From: Acanthamoeba sp. SK_2022b
Taxonomy: Eukaryota > Discosea > Longamoebia > Acanthamoebidae
Direction of reading: 5' to 3'
NCBI GenBank assembly: GCA_027943245.1
Contig: JANDJZ010000424.1
Location: 1 to 53,636 of the forward strand
Length of the DNA stretch: 53,636 nucleotides
The notes under the pieces are model-generated. The model had not been told where the DNA came from and did not search any database. It was given only the letters and a program-made list of their open reading frames with translations. The position numbers were made by a program, and so were the translations under genes. Below are positions 44,952-53,556 of this stretch, in pieces. Every line of letters starts with the position of its first letter. Within the stretch, counting starts at the first letter, position 1.

Positions 44952-47900
44952 TCATGCCTCCTCAGCCTGGATAATCCCGTCCTCAGCGCAGATGTCGCTG
45001 TCGGGCGGGAGATTGGCGATCGCGAGCGCAATAATCAGAAAACGTCGGCCCAATTCGACGATGTTTTCCCGAGCGATCTCGTGGGAATCATAAAACAGTG
45101 AAATGGCGAGCCGTTCCGCCTCGGGGAACAGGCACAGCACCGTTTGGTGATTGCTGCCGCTGACGATATCCATCACGCGGCACTGAAACGGCAGCCGTGG
45201 ATCCATCGCCGGTTTCGGCATGTTTTCGAACACGAACAGGCTGCCGAACGGCGAGGTGGGCACCCAATTCTCGTCGTATCGATTCAGTTCGGAAAAGGCG
45301 TATTTCTGCCGGAAGGTTTGTGAATCCGCGATGTCATCCAGCAGCTCATAAAGGGGGCGGCGGCGAATCGCCCGCAGCCGCAGCACCGGGCTTGCGACAC
45401 ACAGGCCAAACAGCGTCTGCACCTGCTCAATGTCGGCCGGGCGCTCGCTCATGGTCGTGCCGATGGCGATATCATCGCAAGCCAGCGCCTCGGCCAGCGC
45501 CAGCATCCAGGCCAGCTGCGTCAGTTGGTTGACCGTGATCCCCTGCCGCCGACAAAACGCGGTGAGGCGCGCCATCTGCGCGCTGGAGAATTCGTCGCCA
45601 TGCTGACGCATCCGGCGCCCCTGCGGTACGAGCTGCGGTGCGGCAGTCAGCGGCAAGCGTTGATTGACCGGCGCATCCCGCAAATAGTCTGCCCAGAATG
45701 CCCGCGCCTCAGGATCATTGCCGTGCGTGCGCACATGGGCGGCAAAAGGCTCGAATCGGTTAATCTCCAGCGCCGGCACCCGGCCCGCCAACAGGGCGAG
45801 GTAATCGTTGAACCACTGGCCGAACAAGACCCCCAGCGACCATCCATCAAACAGAATGTGGTTAAAGGTCTGCACCAGATAGTGCTCGTCCGCATGCAAC
45901 CTGATGAGGCGCCAGCGAATCAACGGCGGCGCATCCAGCTCAAACGCGGTCTCCCTCTCCCGGGCCAGCAGCGCCTCCATCCGTTCCTCCAGAGAGGCTG
46001 GCGCGGCATCCGACCAATCGTCCATCGCGATCGGCGCCTGCAGCGTCTCGCAGATAAAGACGTTGGGCCGGCCGCGGCGGGTTTGATCGTCAAATCCGGC
46101 GCGCAGCATTTCAAACCGCTGCAGCGCCAGCGCCCATGCCTGATTCAACACCTCGGGCTGCAACGGCCCCGCGATCTCATAAACCGCCTGGTCGATCTGA
46201 TACTCGCGGTTGAGTCGGTTGAAATACATCAACTCTCGCTGGGTTACCGTGGCTTCGAAAACGGCGGCGAGACGATGCTTTTGCTGCCAGCGATCCAATT
46301 CGGCGAGGCTGACGTCGGCATGGGGGAAGTCACCCGGGCTGGCGAGACAAACGCCGTTGCTGGCTTCGTGGCAGCAGTGCTCGACCAGCGCCGACAGGCT
46401 GTCGACATAGTGCGACCCGATCCGCGACAGCGTTTCATGCGGCAGCAAACCTGACATGACGATGCTTAGCCGATCGTCGTGAACATAAAGCACCAGATCC
46501 AATACGTTGCCGCTGACCGGCATCGCGCCATTTTCCAAATCCGCCGTTTGGTCGATCAAGGCCCATAACGCGTCGTCGGCCTGCTCGTTGAACGCGCCGA
46601 GATAATTGAACGAAATGGCCGGCAGGCGGTGGCGCCGCAGGCAAGCCGGCACCTCATCGCCCGGCGCTGAAGCGTATTTCAGCGCCGAATAACCGATACC
46701 GTGGTCAGGCATCTTTCTCAGCCTGTCCTTGATGGCGCGCAGCGTGGTTTTTTGGCACTCGTGCGCGGTGATGCGCAAGGGCATCAAGGCGGTGAACCAG
46801 CCGACGGTGCCCTCAAGCCGGATCTTATCGTCATTGATATCGCGGCCATGGTGTTCCAGCGTGAGGTAACTGTCCGCACTGCCGTGCCATGCCTGCAGCA
46901 CCGGCGCCAGGGCCGCTAACAGCACTTCGCGCACCGAGGTGTTGTAGGCCTGGTGGCAACCGTCCATCAGCAGCGCGGTCAACGCCACATCGCACTCGAA
47001 GCGGCAAAATTCAGGGGCCTGCACCACGCCGCTGAGCGTGGCGTAATCGGGCTGCCCGGCGATCATCGCCAGCCAGTAAGCGCATTGGTCTTGCCGGGTT
47101 GCCGCGTATTGCCTTAACCGTTCTCCCCATTGGCGGTAGCTGGTGCCTTTTGCCGGCAGCGATTCCCCCTGATGCAACCGCTGCAGATCGCTGACGATGA
47201 CGCGCCAGGAAACCACATCGACGATCAGATGATGAAACGCGCAGAACATCAGCGCGTAGCCGGGGGCGCGGCTGTCAAAGATGTAAACGAAGCGGCATAT
47301 CGGCCCTGCCGCCGGATCAAACCCCGATTGCCATTGGCGCAGCAGCTCGGCGCGGCTTTGGCGACAAAGCGCCAGGTCATAGTAGCCCCATGAAGGGCCG
47401 CCGTCGGCCGCTGACAGGTAGCGCTGCGACACGATGACGCCGGCGTCGTCGACGCTAAAACGCGCGCGCAGCATGTCATGCTGATCCGCCAGCGCAGCCA
47501 CCAGATCGGCGACCTGTTCGGCGGACATCGGCGGTACCCGCACCAAAAAAGTCTGGTTGAAGAAGGCGCTGCGATTCGGCGCCAGCTCACGGTACCAGCG
47601 TTGAATCGGCAGCAGCTCGAATTCGCCCTGCAGTTCACCCTGTTCGTTGAGCGCGGTAACCGCGTCTTGCTGCCGCAGAATGCGCTGGGCCAGAGCCCGC
47701 GCATTTCTGGTTTCGAACACCGCACGCGAGTTGCTGTGGTAACCCGACTTGCTCAATTCGCTGGTGAACACAATGCTTTGGATCGAATCGCCGCCCAATC
47801 GGAAAAAGTCGTCGTCGATGCCCACGGTCTCCACGCCAAGAATGTTCGACCACAGGGAACAAATCAGCGCCTCCAGCGGGTTCTCCGGCGCGGCATAACG

Positions 47901-50738
47901 CCCGCTTTGCGCGAATTGCGGCGCGGGCAAGGCCGAGCGATCCAACTTGCCGTTAACCGTCAGCGGTATCTCGTCAATCTCGACATAGCTGGACGGCACC
48001 ATATAATCCGGCAAACTGCGCTCAAGCCGGGAGCGTAATTCGGCAGGATCCCAGGCCACGCCCCGCGCCATCAGCAAATAGGCGGCAAGGCGCTTGCTCT
48101 CCCGATGGACGACATCCACCACTACGCCTTTCTCGACGCCCTCCAGGGCATTGATCGCATTTTCTATCTCGCTGAGTTCAATCCTGAATCCGCGAATTTT
48201 CACCTGGCAATCATTTCTGCCGAGATATTCCAGATTGCCGTCGCGCAGCCAACGCACCCGATCGCCGGTTTTGTATAAGCGCCGGCCGTGCAACTCGATG
48301 AAACTCGCCTGGGTTTGCTGCGGCTGGTTGAGATAACCGCGCGCCAGCGCCGAACCGCCGATATACAACTCGCCGGCCAAGCCCGGCGGCAGCGGTTGCC
48401 GCCAGCGATCCAGCACGTAGAGCTCACGCCCCGGTATCGCCCTGCCGATGGGAATGCTGCTGCGCGCTTCGTCCTGAGCGATAGCGTACATCGTGGTAAA
48501 CGTGGTGCATTCGGTGGGGCCATAGCCATTGATGACCCACTGCGGACGGTGAGGTTGCCGCACCAGGCGCTGCATCAGCGTGGCGGTCAGCGCCTCCCCG
48601 CCCACCAGCAGATAGCGCAGCCCGGCAAACAGATCGGGGTTGCTGAGGTAGAGATGATCGAACAAGCTGCGCGTGGCCCAAAGAATCGACACCTGCTGCC
48701 GACGCAGCAGCGCTTCCAGCTGCGGCACATCGCCGGCGATATCTTCCGTGTCGCGGATGACCACCAGTTTGGCGCCGTTGAGCAAGGCGCCCCACACTTC
48801 GAACGTCGCCGCGTCGAACGCCGGGCTGGACAGGAACAACAAGACATCTTCGGGCGTAATCGCGATGCCGGACGCGGTCGCCAACCCGCACATCGCCTGC
48901 TGCTCGAGCATCACGCCTTTCGGCACTCCCGTCGACCCCGAGGTATAAATGATCGCGCCAAGCCGTTCGGCGGCAGTGACCACCGGCAGATTATGCCGTT
49001 CATGCGGCAGGCTGCTCAGATCGCCCAGTGTCAGCACGGCCTGGGGATGCGGCATCATCGCCGCCAACGCTTCCGCCGCCGTCTGCATAGAGGGCCCGGC
49101 AATCACCAAGGCCGCCCGCGTTTCCTCAAGAATATGCCGAATACGCGCCTGGGGATAATGGCAGGAGATCGGCACATAGGCCGCGCCGGTTTTCAGCACC
49201 GCCAGCAGCGCCACGACCATTTCCAGGCTTTTTTCGCTGTACAAGGCGATCGGCGCGTCGGCCTGGGGCTCGGCCCCGATCAGCGACGCATAGCGAAGCA
49301 CGATCTCGCGCGCCAGGCTGTTCGCCATGCCGTTCAACTCACGGTAGCTGACGCGCAGCCCCTCATACTCCAGCGCGATGTTTTCCGGGTAGCGTTGCGC
49401 GATCGCTTCAAAACGGGCGCTGAGGGTCTCCCCTGGCAGCGGGAGACTCTCATTATCCGGCGGCGACCTGTCGGCGGCGGGATAGAAGGCCATGTGGCTT
49501 AACGGGGCGTCAGGCGCGCTCATCGCCTGTTGCATCAGGCGAGTAAAATGCGCCGCGCAGTCGCGCATGTCTTCCTCGTCAAACATGCCCTGGCGAAAGC
49601 GCAACCGGAACTGCAACGCATCAATATCGGCCCGGTCTTCGTATTCCAGCGAGAGCGCCGCGCTGGCCATATCGTGATTGGCTTCGAATAGCGGCCAGGT
49701 GGCGCAATCGGCCAGCGGCAATGCCGCATCGCGTAAGTTGGTTTGGGCAAAGGAGATCGGTAACGCGCGGATCCCCAATGCCCGCACCACCTCTTGCGTG
49801 GGCAGCTGGTTAAAACGTTGGCGCGACTGCGGCGGCGCGGCGGTAATAAATGCCAGCGCCCGTCGATAAACGTCGGAAAAACTCGCGCCGTCACGCAAAG
49901 AGAGGGGCAACACGCTGGTGTTCACATGGCCGCCGAGCGCAAACTTTTGCCCCTTCTTTATCGACACCGGATAGCTGATGTAGACCGTTTCCTGATTGCC
50001 ACTGCGCGCCATCAAGATGCCCCACAGCACCAGCAGCGCCAGAAAGTCATTAACTCGCCGTATCCCCGAGGCCTGTTTCAGCGCTTTCCATTGCGCTTTG
50101 GGAAAGTGGAAGCGCAGCTCGCCCGCTTCGTCTTCACGGCCGGCGCCGCTTCGCTCAAACGGCACCTCGAGCGCGCCCAAACTTTCCGCTTCGGCGCGCC
50201 AATGCGCCAGCGCCCCCTCGGCGGCCAGTTGCTTCACCTCCTGCTGTAGTTGCCGGTTAACGGCGGCGATCTCGGCCGCCTCGACGCGCGTCGCCAGCCG
50301 CTGTTGGCGATAGTACTGGCTCACCAGGGAGAAAAACTCGTCGGAAGAGGCGCCGTCAATCACCAGATGGTGTCCGACCAACGCCAAGGTATAGCGCCGC
50401 TCTCCCTCGGCAAATAGCGCCCAGCGATAAAGCGGCCCGCGGTAAATATCGAAGGGCCGGCGAATCACTTGCGTCAGCAGCGTGCGGTCCGTGTAATGCT
50501 GCAACGGATGGATTGCGTCATTGCGGCGCCAATACAGCTCGCCATCCTGTTCATGAATATGGCTGTTCAGCAGTACATGATCTTGCACCAGCGCATTCAG
50601 CGCGGCTTGCAACCGGATGGGATCCAGCGCGCCCTCAATTCGCTGCAGCACCAATACGTTGTAATTGCAGCCTTCAGGATGGCGATCATATTCATCGATA
50701 AAAACTTTTGAGTAGGGTGATACAGGAATTTCTTCCAT
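44952..50738 (-). CDS. NRPS with order C-A-PCP-E-C (no thioesterase)
   Basis: A 1928-residue synthetase. Landmarks, as approximate residues, are: C motif HHLVIDG 121; A core YTSGSTGVPKG 596; PCP LGGDSIQS 979; epimerisation domain with HHLIVDVVSW 1166, EGTVGWFTAL about 1306 and FNYLGAF; and a last C domain with NHILFDG 1624, in which the first His of HHxxxDG is Asn but the catalytic second His is kept. The hand-read specificity code DAFWLGGTFK matches valine codes closely, so an N-acyl-D-valyl intermediate is likely. The chain stops after the last C domain with no following A, PCP or TE. Release by condensation with a free amine or transfer to another protein must be assumed. ATG 50738 has GGAG eight bases upstream. 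The N-terminal C domain closely resembles that of the NRPS at 4602-14618. Confidence 0.92.
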   Translation of the reverse strand: MEEIPVSPYSKVFIDEYDRHPEGCNYNVLVLQRIEGALDPIRLQAALNALVQDHVLLNSHIHEQDGELYWRRNDAIHPLQHYTDRTLLTQVIRRPFDIYRGPLYRWALFAEGERRYTLALVGHHLVIDGASSDEFFSLVSQYYRQQRLATRVEAAEIAAVNRQLQQEVKQLAAEGALAHWRAEAESLGALEVPFERSGAGREDEAGELRFHFPKAQWKALKQASGIRRVNDFLALLVLWGILMARSGNQETVYISYPVSIKKGQKFALGGHVNTSVLPLSLRDGASFSDVYRRALAFITAAPPQSRQRFNQLPTQEVVRALGIRALPISFAQTNLRDAALPLADCATWPLFEANHDMASAALSLEYEDRADIDALQFRLRFRQGMFDEEDMRDCAAHFTRLMQQAMSAPDAPLSHMAFYPAADRSPPDNESLPLPGETLSARFEAIAQRYPENIALEYEGLRVSYRELNGMANSLAREIVLRYASLIGAEPQADAPIALYSEKSLEMVVALLAVLKTGAAYVPISCHYPQARIRHILEETRAALVIAGPSMQTAAEALAAMMPHPQAVLTLGDLSSLPHERHNLPVVTAAERLGAIIYTSGSTGVPKGVMLEQQAMCGLATASGIAITPEDVLLFLSSPAFDAATFEVWGALLNGAKLVVIRDTEDIAGDVPQLEALLRRQQVSILWATRSLFDHLYLSNPDLFAGLRYLLVGGEALTATLMQRLVRQPHRPQWVINGYGPTECTTFTTMYAIAQDEARSSIPIGRAIPGRELYVLDRWRQPLPPGLAGELYIGGSALARGYLNQPQQTQASFIELHGRRLYKTGDRVRWLRDGNLEYLGRNDCQVKIRGFRIELSEIENAINALEGVEKGVVVDVVHRESKRLAAYLLMARGVAWDPAELRSRLERSLPDYMVPSSYVEIDEIPLTVNGKLDRSALPAPQFAQSGRYAAPENPLEALICSLWSNILGVETVGIDDDFFRLGGDSIQSIVFTSELSKSGYHSNSRAVFETRNARALAQRILRQQDAVTALNEQGELQGEFELLPIQRWYRELAPNRSAFFNQTFLVRVPPMSAEQVADLVAALADQHDMLRARFSVDDAGVIVSQRYLSAADGGPSWGYYDLALCRQSRAELLRQWQSGFDPAAGPICRFVYIFDSRAPGYALMFCAFHHLIVDVVSWRVIVSDLQRLHQGESLPAKGTSYRQWGERLRQYAATRQDQCAYWLAMIAGQPDYATLSGVVQAPEFCRFECDVALTALLMDGCHQAYNTSVREVLLAALAPVLQAWHGSADSYLTLEHHGRDINDDKIRLEGTVGWFTALMPLRITAHECQKTTLRAIKDRLRKMPDHGIGYSALKYASAPGDEVPACLRRHRLPAISFNYLGAFNEQADDALWALIDQTADLENGAMPVSGNVLDLVLYVHDDRLSIVMSGLLPHETLSRIGSHYVDSLSALVEHCCHEASNGVCLASPGDFPHADVSLAELDRWQQKHRLAAVFEATVTQRELMYFNRLNREYQIDQAVYEIAGPLQPEVLNQAWALALQRFEMLRAGFDDQTRRGRPNVFICETLQAPIAMDDWSDAAPASLEERMEALLARERETAFELDAPPLIRWRLIRLHADEHYLVQTFNHILFDGWSLGVLFGQWFNDYLALLAGRVPALEINRFEPFAAHVRTHGNDPEARAFWADYLRDAPVNQRLPLTAAPQLVPQGRRMRQHGDEFSSAQMARLTAFCRRQGITVNQLTQLAWMLALAEALACDDIAIGTTMSERPADIEQVQTLFGLCVASPVLRLRAIRRRPLYELLDDIADSQTFRQKYAFSELNRYDENWVPTSPFGSLFVFENMPKPAMDPRLPFQCRVMDIVSGSNHQTVLCLFPEAERLAISLFYDSHEIARENIVELGRRFLIIALAIANLPPDSDICAEDGIIQAEEA

Positions 50739-50772
50739 GACAAACACTCCATTTAGAAGACACAAGCCCTGC

Positions 50773-51642
50773 TTAACGGCGATCCATGCGGCATACCCAA
50801 ACCTCTTTCGGCATCAGATCGCTTATCTTTTGTGAGTAATAGCCGATAAGCATGTTGATGCGTTTTTCTGAAATGACCTCCGCCGCCTGAGCGCAAACCG
50901 ACTTATAAAAAGCTAGGGGGATCATTACCTTGCAACGGCTATGCAGATGCCGACACACACCGATGGCCCAGGAAAAACACTCCCTGGAAGGGTTGGAAAT
51001 ATCCAAGAGTTCGGCACATTCATGAGAACAGCCAATCACGGCGTAGTGGCTGCCTTTGTTGATATAATGAATTTTATGGTACAGGGGGTGTTTTTCAATA
51101 TACTCAAAGGCGCGTCGATCTTTTTCCCGCCCTAAATTATTGATGAAGCTTGCCTGCTGTGCGAGCCCACTTTCAGCAAAACGAAATGCCATAAACTTGT
51201 CAGGCTTTAAGGTTAATTCGACATAAGGATAGATTTGGGTATTGGTTGTTAAATACTTTCTAAATATTTTTTCGTAAACCCGGATCTTCCTGTCATCGGA
51301 AAAGCAGATATCCGCCGCCACGTCCGACCGTCTGGCCTGCAGGAAAAAGTCTTTCAATACGGTAGAGGACTTTACCTGACGATGGATGCCAAGATCGCCA
51401 AGCATATTGACATTGACATTAACCCCGTTGATCTTAAAGGGATAAAAGCTGGAAACGAACATCCCGAGATAACGCTCCCGATCCTTGTAGAATATGCCCG
51501 TCTTCTCCCTTGGCGCGCCACAATGCGGATCGAGCAGATGCTTCCAGTGCAGGAAACGCTCCCCGCCCAGATCTCTGCCATAAAGGTCCTGCAATAATTT
51601 GAAATGATTTTTGGAAACCGTTTCCCTTACAAAATCAGCCAT
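50773..51642 (-). CDS. GNAT-like acyltransferase linked to NRPS
   Basis: A 289-residue cytosolic protein. The N-terminal half has features of a GNAT-fold N-acyltransferase: HWKHLLDPHCGAPREKTGIF, a strand-turn region MLGDLGIHRQVKSSTVLKDF and the ICFSDDRKIRVYEKIFRKY segment typical of the cofactor-binding end. The C-terminal half is poorly conserved with many Cys and His. No known subfamily is recognised. It lies 34 bases before the NRPS start on the same strand and could supply or attach the acyl group or modify the product. AGGGAG lies about seven bases before ATG 51642. Assignment is tentative. Confidence 0.55.
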   Translation of the reverse strand: MADFVRETVSKNHFKLLQDLYGRDLGGERFLHWKHLLDPHCGAPREKTGIFYKDRERYLGMFVSSFYPFKINGVNVNVNMLGDLGIHRQVKSSTVLKDFFLQARRSDVAADICFSDDRKIRVYEKIFRKYLTTNTQIYPYVELTLKPDKFMAFRFAESGLAQQASFINNLGREKDRRAFEYIEKHPLYHKIHYINKGSHYAVIGCSHECAELLDISNPSRECFSWAIGVCRHLHSRCKVMIPLAFYKSVCAQAAEVISEKRINMLIGYYSQKISDLMPKEVWVCRMDRR

Positions 51643-51673
51643 GTTTTATCTCCCTATAAAACCTATTCCATGC

Positions 51674-51703
51674 CAGGCGGCAACCATGAACGATCGCCGC
51701 CTG
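51674..51703. other. Hairpin between LuxR and acyltransferase genes
   Basis: A perfect 8-bp inverted repeat CAGGCGGC / GCCGCCTG with a 14-base loop lies in the 106-base gap. It has no T run and may be an attenuator or mRNA-stability element. Confidence 0.35.
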
Positions 51704-51748
51704 CGCCGGTAAAAATACCGAATCAGATCGTCACTTTCCCCCTCTCCA

Positions 51749-52324
51749 TTAACAAGAGTCGCTGTGCATTTTTAACCAGCGCAAGAATTCAATATTGTTA
51801 TCGATATTCAGTTTTCTCATCGCAGAGCGTTTATGAATGCTGACCGTTTTCGGACTGATGCCGAGCAACATCGCAGTTTGATTTTGCGAGTATCCCAGAT
51901 GAATCAGACGGCACACCTTCCCTTCGCTAAAGGTCAACTGGGTGCGGCAACGCGGGCAATAGCTTGAAACCAAACTGTTTTTCTTGCGATAGCAAACCAT
52001 GACCTTATCCACGATCGCCGCCACGCCGTCTTTGCGCGTAATGCTTCCGGCCTCTAGATTGCAATGGATTTTTGGAAAAATCGTTTTATGCTCCAGTATT
52101 GAAAAATAGAGCGGAATAGAAGAAAAGTTGCCCTGCAAAAGCTGGGTATGGCAAAAATTGATGGACACCCGCTTATCCGGCGCCCGGAATATAATGTTGG
52201 CCCGTTCCTCTCCCGTGATCTTGGCCTTGACACCATTCTGGAGAAAACCCTCTTGCAAGGCGAGCCCCAACCCAAGCTTGAAAAATTGATTTTGATCGAC
52301 GATAGCAATATTGACGCGCTCCAT
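51749..52324 (-). CDS. LuxR-type regulator with CxxC, first gene of the NRPS run
   Basis: A 191-residue regulator with a receiver-like N terminus (VNIAIVDQNQFFKLGLGLAL) and a LuxR-type helix-turn-helix (FSEGKVCRLIHLGYSQNQTA, LLGISPKTVSIHKRSAMRKL). A CPRC motif lies just before it at about residues 123-126. ATG 52324 is preceded by GGGAGG. It heads the leftward run of acyltransferase, NRPS, HAD and peptide genes and is the likely activator of that run. It is a paralogue of the regulator at 20446-21051, with the same length class and CxxC position, so one signal may control both regions. Confidence 0.78.
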   Translation of the reverse strand: MERVNIAIVDQNQFFKLGLGLALQEGFLQNGVKAKITGEERANIIFRAPDKRVSINFCHTQLLQGNFSSIPLYFSILEHKTIFPKIHCNLEAGSITRKDGVAAIVDKVMVCYRKKNSLVSSYCPRCRTQLTFSEGKVCRLIHLGYSQNQTAMLLGISPKTVSIHKRSAMRKLNIDNNIEFLRWLKMHSDSC

Positions 52325-53027
52325 TAACAAACCTCCCTTTTGACTACGCTTGCCCACTCTCCTTACTGCAATATGATTGCTGTGATTATTTTTTAGTTTT
52401 GAGATGCTTTTTAATAAAAAAGCGTTATATGCGATGCGGAAACCTCTTCGCCTCGCAAAAAGTGTATTTTATATATAATGATATAAACTCATCAGCCCTG
52501 GAGAGCACACAAAAGCAAGACGCGGGGAAGTACCGCGTTCACAAGGTAAAGGGTTACCGTAAGATATATTTATAGTGCATCATTGCCATCCGTGATACGG
52601 TGCCAATAATTTTCTCTGATAAGTTAATTTTACTCCAAGAGCGCAATATATCCAGATAAATATCGAAAAAAAACATAATATAGAACATAACACGGCTCTG
52701 TATTGATTGTTAAGAGCATCCGTTTATGTATTAGGATTTTACTTAGAAGAAAGACGGGATAATGCTTTATCTCGAGATGTGCCGTTACCCTGGCAGGCCA
52801 TATTAAAAAACCCTCTATAACCATATTAATCCTATTGTAAAAAAAATGCATAAAGAAAAGCTACACTTTATGGCGATAAGTGATTCCAAAAAAATGCGTT
52901 GATGGGTTGAAAAAAGGCGAACGCATCGTCCGTGGATATAAGAGAATCCAGGCAGGGACAGAGATTATTCAGCGGTGTGGCGAAAAACAAGAAGAACGCA
53001 ATCGGCCTTGCCGACGCGGAACATTGT
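52325..53027. promoter_or_regulatory. A+T-rich region upstream of the LuxR/NRPS run
   Basis: About 700 bases, strongly A+T-rich, with many A and T tracts. A 73-residue frame on the minus strand (52630-52851) is not convincing. The region should contain the promoter of the LuxR gene. No operator with known consensus and no RNA gene could be identified. Confidence 0.45.
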
Positions 53028-53318
53028 TTATATCTTTTTTAATCTCACCAGTTTTTTAGCCTCCAGGCAGGCGATCAGCCCGAGGTGATCTTTTTTTAAC
53101 TGCTTATGACTTCCGATGGGGAGAATCAGTTTCACCGTTTGCAACTTACCGTGATTATTATAGATATCAAAGACAATCACCGGCGGGCCATACCCCTGGA
53201 TCAGGCAGTCTAAAAACCGCAGAGCGGCGCAGCCCAAGCGGCTTCTGGCCTCGGTGACAATTTTTTCCGCCAGATCTTCATAGCGGAAAGGCCTTTCCGG
53301 TGTCGTCAAAACCTTCAT
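53028..53318 (-). CDS. Small hypothetical protein divergent from peptide 3
   Basis: A 96-residue protein, beginning MKVLTTPERPFRYEDLAEKI and rich in Lys, Leu and Ile toward the C terminus. It has no transmembrane helix or signal peptide. AAGGGGAA precedes the ATG. It looks like a genuine small cytosolic protein, perhaps a regulator, but no family is recognised. It points away from the peptide-3 gene, with 238 bases between. Confidence 0.6.
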   Translation of the reverse strand: MKVLTTPERPFRYEDLAEKIVTEARSRLGCAALRFLDCLIQGYGPPVIVFDIYNNHGKLQTVKLILPIGSHKQLKKDHLGLIACLEAKKLVRLKKI

Positions 53319-53556
53319 AAATTCCCCTTCAGATATAGGTCATTCAGATTGAAAATAAAAACCGGCATCCCTCATTCAGCACGAACGGGGGAGACGAAAA
53401 TCAGGCTTCGGCAATATATACTCTAACGATACGAAATTAAAATAACAGACAACAGAATAGTATAAAAAATAGTAATACTTCTGTTGAAAAAAAGACCTGA
53501 TTTGCAATAATGAAATTGCCTGAAGTAAAGGGCTAACTGAAAAAGGAGTTTCAATC
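53319..53556. promoter_or_regulatory. Divergent A+T-rich control region with inverted repeat
   Basis: A 238-base gap between divergent genes. An 8-bp inverted repeat CAACAGAA (53450-53457) and TTCTGTTG (53479-53486) could be an operator. AAAAGGAG at 53541-53548 is the ribosome-binding site of peptide 3. Confidence 0.45.

Noticed and set aside
44952..50738. Identification of this NRPS as a colibactin-type prodrug (N-acyl-D-Asn) module
   Set aside because: The C-A-PCP-E start is similar in layout, but the specificity code reads as valine, an extra C domain follows and no prodrug peptidase or transporter is present.
52630..52851. 73-residue minus-strand frame
   Set aside because: A+T-rich, no good ribosome-binding site, no motif. 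More likely noncoding sequence upstream of the LuxR gene.
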